Below, piece after piece: positions 55,737 to 64,000 of a stretch of DNA of 64,000 nt. The position numbers and the translations under genes were made by a program. Below the pieces are notes generated by a model that was not told where the DNA came from, made no database searches, and was given only the letters and a program-made list of their open reading frames with translations. The DNA is taken from assembly GCA_022315425.1 (NCBI GenBank), contig JAIUPT010000015.1, positions 248,001 through 312,000 on the forward strand, in the 5' to 3' direction. The DNA comes from Pseudevernia furfuracea (taxonomy: Eukaryota; Ascomycota; Lecanoromycetes; Lecanorales; Parmeliaceae). How positions within the stretch are numbered: position 1 is the first letter of the stretch; every line of letters begins with the position of its first letter.

Positions 55737-58700
55737 ATGACCACGACAAGTAGGGTGGTCCTCTTCGGGGACCAGACTGTGGACCCGTCTCCTCTCATCA
55801 AGCAATTGTGTCGTCATTCAACACACTCATTGACCCTTCAAACATTCCTACAAAAGACATACTTTGCGGTCCGACAGGAACTCGCCATTTGCGAAATATC
55901 CGATCGTGCAAACTTTCCATCCTTCGATTCTATATTAGCCTTGGCAGAAACATACTCGCAAAGTAACGAGTCTAATGAGGCGGTATCCACCGTCCTACTT
56001 TGCATTGCCCAACTTGGCTTGCTGTTATCGCAAGTACCTCACACTGGTTTTTAGAGGTCGTAGCTGATATCTTCTTTTCAATGCAGCCGGGAGTACAATG
56101 ATAACGTTATTAATGACTCTAGTTGCTATTCGACAACGTACTTGGTAGGGCTGTGCACTGGTATGCTACCAGCGGCCGCCTTGGCGTTTGCGAGCTCTAC
56201 TACCCAATTGCTCGAGCTGGCACCTGAAGTTGTTCGCATTTCAGTACGTCTAGGTCTAGAAGCGAGTCGTCGCTCAGCACAGATTGAAAAATCTCATGAA
56301 AGTTGGGCAACTCTTGTGCCAGGTATACCTCTTCAAGAGCAGAGGGATATTCTTCATCGATTTCACGATGTATACGTACGTATACTCTACCTTTTTTTGT
56401 GTAACTCACAGTAATGAGGTTTTCGATAGCCTATACCCGCGAGTAAAAGAGCCTACATCAGTGCAGAGTCCGATTCGACTACGACAATCAGTGGGCCTCC
56501 TTCTACTCTAGCTTCCTTGTTTTCGTTTTCGGAGAGTCTCAGGAATACACGGAAAATCAGCCTTCCCATCACTGCGGCGTTTCACGCGCCTCACTTAGGT
56601 AGTTCAGACACCGACAAGATAATTGGCTCCTTATCTAAGGGTAATGAATATCACCTTCGAAGAGATGCAGTCATCATCTCCACGAGTACCGGAGACCAAA
56701 TTACAGGTCGCAGCCTTGGGGAGGCTTTACAACAAGTTGTGTGGGACATTCTCCGAGAACCGCTAAGATGGTCGACTGTCACTCACGCAATCGCCGCCAA
56801 ATTCAGAGATCAAGATGCTGTGCTTATAAGTGCTGGTCCTGTGCGAGCTGCGAACAGTCTTCGACGTGAGATGACGAATGCAGGAGTCAAAATCGTAGAT
56901 AGCTACGAGATGCAGCCTTTACAGGTATCTCAGAGCAGGAACACGTCTGGCGACATTGCCATTGTCGGCGTCGCGGGTCGCTTACCAGGAGGCGAAACAC
57001 TTGAGGAGATTTGGGAAAACCTCGAGAAGGGCAAAGACCTTCACAAAGAGGTAAGCACGAGATACCACAAATGCGGAAATTTGTTCACACTCGATAGATA
57101 CCTAAGGATCGATTCGACGTGAAAACTCATTGCGATCCATCTGGAAAGATCAAGAATACGACTCTAACACCATATGGCTGTTTCTTGGACCGTCCAGGCT
57201 TTTTCGATGCTAGACTATTCAACATGTCTCCAAGGGAAGCCGCACAGACCGACCCAGCTCAGCGTTTATTGCTTCTAACAACCTATGAGGCCCTTGAAAT
57301 GTCAGGATATACTCCAAACGGTAGCCCATCATCGGCTAGTGACCGGATTGGCACCTTCTTTGGTCAGACATTAGATGACTATCGCGAGGCAAACGCTTCA
57401 CAAAACATCGACATGTACTACGTTACTGGTGGCATACGAGCGTTCGGTCCTGGACGCCTCAATTACCACTTCAAATGGGAAGGTCCATCCTATTGTGTTG
57501 ACGCTGCGTGTTCTTCAAGTGCACTTTCTGTACAGATGGCAATGTCATCACTACGGGCTCGTGAGTGTGATACTGCAGTCGCTGGTGGAACGAACATCTT
57601 GACCGGGGTCGATATGTTTTCTGGACTAAGCCGAGGAAGCTTTCTGTCACCCACAGGCTCATGTAAAACATTTGACGATGAAGCTGACGGATACTGCCGA
57701 GGAGAAGGCGTTGGCAGCGTTGTCCTCAAGCGGCTAGAAGATGCCATCGCTGAAGGGGACAACATCCAAGCTGTCATTAAATCAGCCGCTACCAACCATT
57801 CAGCACACGCAATCTCCATCACTCACCCACACGCTGGTACTCAGCAAAAACTCATCAGACAGGTATTGCGGGAAGCCGATGTCGAGGCGGACGAGATTGA
57901 TTATGTGGAAATGCATGGGACAGGCACCCAAGCTGGAGATGCCACAGAGTTCACTTCAGTCACCAAAGTACTTTCGGACCGAACGAAAGACAACCCTTTG
58001 CACATCGGTGCAGTGAAGGCAAACTTTGGTCACGCTGAAGCGGTAGAGCTTTCCTTTGATTTTACTGTTCGGAACACGCGCTGACGAGTAATTCTCAGGC
58101 TGCTGGAACTAATTCACTGATTAAGATTCTCATGATGATGCGGAAAAACAAGATACCCCCACATGTTGGTATTAAAGGTCGCATCAACCATAAATTTCCC
58201 CCACTGGATAAGGTCAATGTTTCCATCGACCGTGCGTTGGTCGCATTCAAAGCTCACGCCAAAGGAGACGGCAAAAGAAGAGTCCTTTTGAACAACTTTA
58301 ATGCGACGGTATGCATCATGACAAAGTCCTAATCCGGTAGCGAGAAAGCTAATACTGTGTCAATAGGGCGGCAATACAAGTTTGGTCTTAGAAGACCCCC
58401 CAGAAACAGTCACAGAAGGCGAAGACCCACGCACAGCCTGGGTGGTAGCGGTCTCCGCAAAAACATCAAATTCGTTTACGCAGAATCAGCAACGTTTGTT
58501 GAACTATGTTGAGTCGAACCCTGAGACGCAATTACAGGACTTATCGTACACGACTACCGCTCGACGAATGCATCATGATACCTACCGTAAAGCCTATGCG
58601 GTCGAGAGCATGGATCAACTTGTCCGGTCGATGAGGAAAGATCTCTCCAGCCCTTCTGAGCCAACTGCGATCACCGGATCTTCCCCCTCCATCTTCGCCT

Positions 58701-61700
58701 TCACCGGCCAAGGTGCACAGTATCTCGGCATGGGACGGCAATTGTTTGAGACCAACACATCCTTCCGCCAGAATATTCTGGATTTTGATCGCATCTGCGT
58801 GAGGCAGGGACTGCCGTCATTCAAGTGGTTAGTAACAAGCTCCACTTCAGATGAGTCCGTCCCCAGTCCTAGTGAGTCTCAGTTGGCCATGGTCTCGATC
58901 GCTGTGGCACTTGTGTCCCTCTGGCAATCATGGGGGATTGTGCCTAGTGCTGTCATCGGCCATAGTCTTGGCGAGTATGCTGCTCTCTGTGTTGCTGGTG
59001 TGCTCTCGGTCAGCGATACGCTTTATCTCGTTGGTAAACGCGCGGAAATGATGGAGAAGAAATGCATTGCAAACAGTCATGCAATGTTAGCTGTACAATC
59101 TGGCTCTGAGCTCATCCAGCAGATCATTCATGCCGAAAAGATTTCGACTTGTGAACTTGCCTGTTCAAATGGCCCAAGCAACACGGTCGTGAGCGGAACG
59201 GGCAAAGACATCAACTCGTTGGCAGAGAAGCTGGACGATATGGGGGTGAAGAAGACTTTGCTTAAGCTTCCTTATGCATTCCACTCAGCCCAGATGGATC
59301 CAATTCTCGAGGACATACGTGCCATTGCATCGAATGTCGAGTTCCTCAAGCCTACCGTTCCTATCGCTTCGACCCTCTTAGGATCGCTGGTCAGAGATCA
59401 AGGTGTCATCACAGCTGAATACCTGTCTCGCCAAACTCGGCAGCCTGTCAAATTCCAGGAAGCCTTGTATTCTCTTAGATCCGAAGGCATTGCTGGTGAT
59501 GAAGCCTTGTGGATCGAAGTTGGTGCGCATCCGTTGTGTCACAGTATGGTGCGGTCGACGCTCGGGTTGAGTCCGACAAAGGCTCTCCCAACATTGAGAC
59601 GAGATGAAGACTGTTGGTCAACTATTTCAAAGAGCATCTCAAATGCTTACAACAGCGGCGCGAAATTCATGTGGACCGAGTATCATAGAGACTTCCGGGG
59701 AGCTCTCAAGCTCCTGGAACTACCTTCCTACGCTTTCGATTTGAAAAACTATTGGATTCAGCATGAGGGAGACTGGTCTCTGAGAAAAGGCGAGAAAATG
59801 ATCGCCAGTTCAACCCCAACGGTGCCACAGCAAACTTTCTCCACAACATGTTTACAAAAAGTCGAAAGCGAGACATTTACCCAGGACAGTGCTTCGGTAG
59901 CGTTCTCATCTCGCCTTGCAGAGCCGAGTTTGAATACCGCAGTGCGAGGCCATCTCGTCAACAATGTTGGGCTTTGTCCGAGCTCAGTATATGCTGACGT
60001 GGCTTTCACAGCAGCTTGGTACATCGCCTCTCGGATGGCACCATCTGAACTTGTTCCGGCGATGGATTTGTCTACTATGGAAGTTTTCCGGCCTCTCATC
60101 GTCGACAAGGAGACGTCTCAAATCCTTCATGTGTCCGCGTCTCGAAAGCCTGGCGAGCAAGTGGTGAAAGTCCAAATCAGCTCCCAAGATATGAATGGAA
60201 GTAAAGACCATGCGAATTGTACTGTGATGTACGGCGATGGCCAGCAATGGATAGACGAGTGGCAGCTGAACGCTTATCTGGTTCAGTCGAGAGTGGACCA
60301 ACTTATTCAGCCGGTCAAGCCAGCAAGCGTTCATAGACTCTTGAAAGAGATGATCTACAGGCAGTTCCAGACAGTGGTGACCTACAGTAAGGAGTATCAT
60401 AACATCGACGAAATCTTCATGGATTGCGACCTGAACGAGACCGCAGCAAACATTAGATTTCAGCCTACTGCTGGTAATGGCAATTTCATATACAGCCCAT
60501 ACTGGATTGATACTGTGGCTCATTTGGCCGGTTTTGTGCTCAACGCTAGCACGAAGACTCCCGCAGATACGGTCTTTATCTCCCATGGCTGGCAAAGCTT
60601 CCGTATTGCCGCTCCGCTCTCCGATGAGAAAACCTATCGAGGCTACGTAAGGATGCAGCCAATTGGTACTCGGGGCGTCATGGCTGGCGACGTCTACATA
60701 TTCGATGGGGATCGAATTGTCGTACTCTGCAAGGGTATCAAATTTCAAAAGATGAAGCGAAACATCCTGCAAAGTCTTCTCTCCACAGGCCACGAAGAGA
60801 CCCCTCCAGCGCGGCCTGTCCCATCCAAGCGAACAGTACAAGGCTCGGTGACAGAGACGAAAGCCGCCATTACTCCAAGCATCAAAGCTGCTAGCGGGGG
60901 TTTCTCGAACATCCTCGAGACGATAGCGTCTGAAGTTGGCATCGAGGTCAGCGAAATCACCGACGACGGGAAGATAAGTGACCTCGGCGTTGACTCGCTC
61001 CTTACCATCTCTATCTTGGGTAGACTCCGGTCGGAAACTGGACTTGATTTACCAAGCTCGCTTTTTATCGCCTATCCCACCGTCGCACAGCTCAGAAACT
61101 TCTTTCTGGATAAAGTGGCAACATCGCAAAGCGTCTTTGACGATGAGGAAAGCGAAATGTCATCTAGCACCGCCGGCAGTACCCCAGGATCTTCTACGTC
61201 TCATGGGAACCAGAACACTACTGTTACGACTCCAGCAGAACCAGACGTTGTAGCTATACTCATGTCTATCATTGCCCGCGAAGTCGGAATCGACGCAACA
61301 GAAATACAGCCGTCGACTCCATTCGCCGACCTTGGCGTCGATTCGCTTCTGACTATCTCAATACTAGACTCCTTCAAATCAGAAATGAGAATGTCTTTGG
61401 CAGCAACCTTCTTCCACGAAAACCCCACTTTCACGGACGTCCAGAAAGCGCTTGGAGCCCCATCAATGCCGCAGAAGTCGCTCAAAATGCCATCCGAGTT
61501 CCCCGAAATGAACATGGGACCATCGAATCAGTCCGTGAGGAGTAAGTCGTCCATCCTTCAAGGCCGTCCTGCATCCAACCGTCCCGCCCTGTTTCTCCTC
61601 CCGGACGGCGCGGGCTCCATGTTCTCCTACATCAGTCTTCCCGCTCTGCCATCGGGTGTCCCAGTCTACGGTCTCGATTCCCCCTTCCACAATTCGCCAA

Positions 61701-62456
61701 AGGACTACACGGTTTCCTTCGAAGAGGTTGCATCCATATTTATCAAAGAAATCCGCGCGATCCAACCCCGGGGTCCTTACATGCTGGGCGGCTGGTCGTT
61801 AGGCGGAATACTTGCTTATGAAGCATCCCGCCAGCTTATCGCCCAAGGAGAGACCATCACTAACTTGATCATGATTGACAGCCCCTGCCCTGGAACGCTA
61901 CCACCGTTGCCGTCCCCAACGCTCAACCTGCTTGAAAAGGCGGGCATCTTCGATGGTCTTTCGGCGTCCAGCGGTCCGATTACCGAGCGTACCCGATTGC
62001 ACTTTCTTGGCAGTGTTAGGGCACTCGAAAATTACACCGTCAAGCCTATACCTGCGGATCGGAGTCCAGGTAAAGTAACGGTTATCTGGGCACAAGATGG
62101 CGTGCTCGAAGGACGAGAGGATGTCGGAGGGGAGGAATGGATGGCAGATTCTTCAGGAGGTGACGCCAATGCAGATATGGAGAAAGCTAAGCAGTGGTTG
62201 ACGGGCAAAAGAACATCATTTGGACCAAGCGGATGGGACAAACTTACAGGGGCGGAGGTGCAATGCCATGTTGTGGGCGGAAATCATTTCTCTATCATGT
62301 TTCCACCAAAGGTACGTTCGACATCAGTTCCATTTCTTTCCTCCCCCGTCAAAACAGATACGATAGCTATGTGGAGAGGAGAAGTTGGCTAACGCAAGCT
62401 GGAACAATTAGATCGAAGCTGTTGCAGTCGCCATGGCCACCGGTCTTCCTGCTTAG
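55737..62456 (+). CDS. Non-reducing polyketide synthase (SAT-KS-AT-PT-ACP-ACP-TE)
   Basis: Seven exons (55737-56029, 56087-56375, 56430-57050, 57098-58042, 58099-58308, 58367-62311, 62412-62456) give 2115 residues. The domain order is complete. SAT has GLCTG with C121. KS has DAACSSS with C539, H674 in MHGTG and H713 in NFGHAEA. AT (MAT) has GHSLGEY with S986. PT has H1315 in RGHLVNN and D1501 in WIDTVAH. Two ACPs carry the Ser for the phosphopantetheine arm (S1663, S1779 in LGVDSLL). TE has S1930 in GGWSLGG and H2093 in GNHFS. The enzyme loads a starter acyl group, adds malonyl units without reduction, folds the chain (PT) and releases it (TE), yielding an aromatic product of the orsellinic/naphthopyrone class. 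The exact product is unknown. Intron 1 starts with GCAAGT, a GC-AG intron. The exon 2 donor could be GTATAC (56370) or GTACGT (56376). Partner gene is probably the divergent P450. Confidence 0.95.
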
Positions 62457-64000
62457 ATGGGTAACACACCCTAGAGATTTATATAAATACGGATTGATGT
62501 GGTATGAGTTTCTTATTCCTATAGAGGAGATTCTGTCACAGATCGCCAGCTTTTATGATCCCTTTGTTTGACAGCACATACTGGCGTTTTTCGATGAAGG
62601 TAGAGTCATGGAAGTTAGATTACCGTTCATATATTATCTAGCTTCTGATTTTGAAACACAACTAATGAGTGCCTTGCCGAAAGACCAAGTGAAATACCTC
62701 GGGAGCGTGTTTTGCGGAGGTATTTAGTTCGTATTAGGTGTGTTGCGGGGCTTTTTATTTTCTGAGCGCGCACAAGGTGCCCTCAAGGTGTAAGCTAAGT
62801 TACAAGAAGATGGGCGAGCGGTCGTACGCTAGCAAGTCTACAACTGATGTATATAGTCCATTGTAGTGACTTATCCTCAGTGATCACCTTTTGGTTTAGT
62901 CGTAACGGTTAGCAAACCCGTCTCTTCTCTCAAGATGAGGCTTAGGGCTAGCCCTGTAATTCAGGTCGATCTCGGTGTCCCCCAAATGTCCCGATACTGT
63001 AAGGCAGAGTATGTAACCTCTGAGACCTCTTCCGCAATCTTAGACAAAGCCAAGATGGCCTTAGTGTCATAAAGACAAATTACTATTGTGGTTCTCCATC
63101 TCTTTCTTCATATCACTAATTCAAATGCTTCTGCGGCTGAGGATGTCAGCATCAGCCCAGCGTAATACGTCCTCCAATCATGGCCCATATACTTGAGAAA
63201 CCCTACTCGGGCGACAGCTTTTTCAAATTCGTATTGACCGAAAGATCGAGATTCATTGAAAATACCTCTGACCATGGTGGTGAGCAGCACTAATAACGCG
63301 ACAGGGGTTGGCAAGATATGCAGTCAGACGGCATCAAGCGGATGAATAGATACAGTCATAGTGTCAAATTGTCGCTTGATCCCCCCACTCTGGAGCACCT
63401 TTCAATCTTGAGCATGTAGTTGCATCGGAATTTCGCCAAGCGTTGCTCTGCATGATGTACATCATATGCGCCGCTTTCTTTGCCCCTCGTAGTTGAGGTG
63501 TGACTGTGCGTGTCAACCGGATTTCACCAAGCGGTTAAGTAGACACAGTCAGACTCCGTCAGACCACTCTGCTTACCCCGCTTCTGAAAAGCCATTCTTT
63601 CATGAGGATGTACTTCATCTATGATCTATCTCTCACATCGGTGCCCTGCGTGATGTACGTACTATGCGCAGCTATCAGTGCACATGGAAGCGAATCTCAG
63701 CCGTTCACATCGCTGGCTCGTTGAGCTAGGTACGTCCAAAGGGACGCAATTACACCAAGGGTAGCAGGCTGCAGGAGGCAAGCGAGCTGAGCTCAGCTCT
63801 TCTGCCGTATATCATCTACCGCCTTTGTAATGGGATGCAGGTGCATGAGTGTTCGTCGCTTTTCAGACACCGCTCGGATCGGACGACCCACGGGACGCAA
63901 GGCCTGTCTCATCCCACGAGAATATAAGCCAACTTTTCGGTGGCTTGGACAAGTTTATCATTCATGTTGTATTCTGTCACATTATTGGCCTACTACGCCT
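62457..64000. other. Region beyond the polyketide synthase, nothing recognised
   Basis: No supported gene up to the right edge. A hydrophobic-led minus-strand frame at 63108-63314 has no ATG. Two similar stretches with ATGATGTAC and GTGATGTACGTACTATGCGCAG (near 63453 and 63649) may be old repeats. Further cluster genes may lie beyond the window. Confidence 0.4.

Noticed and set aside
63108..63314. Minus-strand frame with a signal-peptide-like start
   Set aside because: Begins with TTG, not ATG, and no upstream exon found.
1..64000. CRISPR arrays, rRNA or tRNA genes, bacterial-type operons
   Set aside because: None seen; spliced genes and fungal protein families throughout.

Overview
The window is nuclear DNA of a filamentous ascomycete (Pezizomycotina). 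Nearly all genes are split by short introns of 45-120 bases with GT..AG ends and branch-point-like CTAAC/CTGAC boxes. The gene set is fungal: Cab5-type dephospho-CoA kinase, Ste23-type insulysin, Mcm5, a CFIm25-like Nudix protein, a non-reducing polyketide synthase with a SAT starter domain, and a HeLo-like/pseudokinase protein. I cannot assign a class or species from sequence alone. No bacterial, plasmid, CRISPR or tRNA signals were seen. Exon joins below were read by hand from splice motifs, frame and family conservation.

Layout. 0-9.6 kb is an accessory block: a CRAL-TRIO/Sec14-like gene with a suspicious splice site, a decayed ankyrin fragment, then a divergent pair made of a HeLo-like/pseudokinase gene (minus) and a kinase with ankyrin repeats (plus), followed by a stop-interrupted reading frame. 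10-24 kb is conserved housekeeping: CFIm25-like factor, dephospho-CoA kinase, a two-part 6PGDH/HIBADH-type dehydrogenase, insulysin, an F-box-like protein and Mcm5 with two ACGCGT boxes in its promoter. 24-31 kb holds a decayed MYND-finger gene, small hypothetical or secreted proteins and a small Gly/Thr/Val-repeat (LEA-like) protein. 31-39 kb has a MITE-like element next to an SRPK-like kinase, then a gene-poor stretch and small hypotheticals. 39.7-49.1 kb is a divergent pair of large single-exon APH-fold paralogues with long acidic/basic tails. 50.5-62.5 kb is a secondary-metabolite locus: a cytochrome P450 (minus) and a complete SAT-KS-AT-PT-ACP-ACP-TE polyketide synthase (plus), separated by 3.1 kb; the cluster may continue beyond the right edge.

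How genes may work together. The polyketide synthase should make an aromatic polyketide that the P450 could oxidise. The HeLo-like/pseudokinase gene beside a catalytically intact kinase-ankyrin gene recalls the architectures of MLKL and RIPK4/ANKK1 and is the best candidate here for an undescribed two-gene cell-death or recognition system; this is inference from domain layout only. Five genes in the window have a kinase fold (two protein kinases, one pseudokinase, two APH-type).

A recurrent base-composition pattern is visible: several genes start C-rich on the coding strand and end strongly G-rich. Three loci (ankyrin fragment, 9.1-9.6 kb frame, MYND gene) are broken by stops or frameshifts, and two further loci (CRAL-TRIO, 44.4 kb) carry single suspicious lesions.
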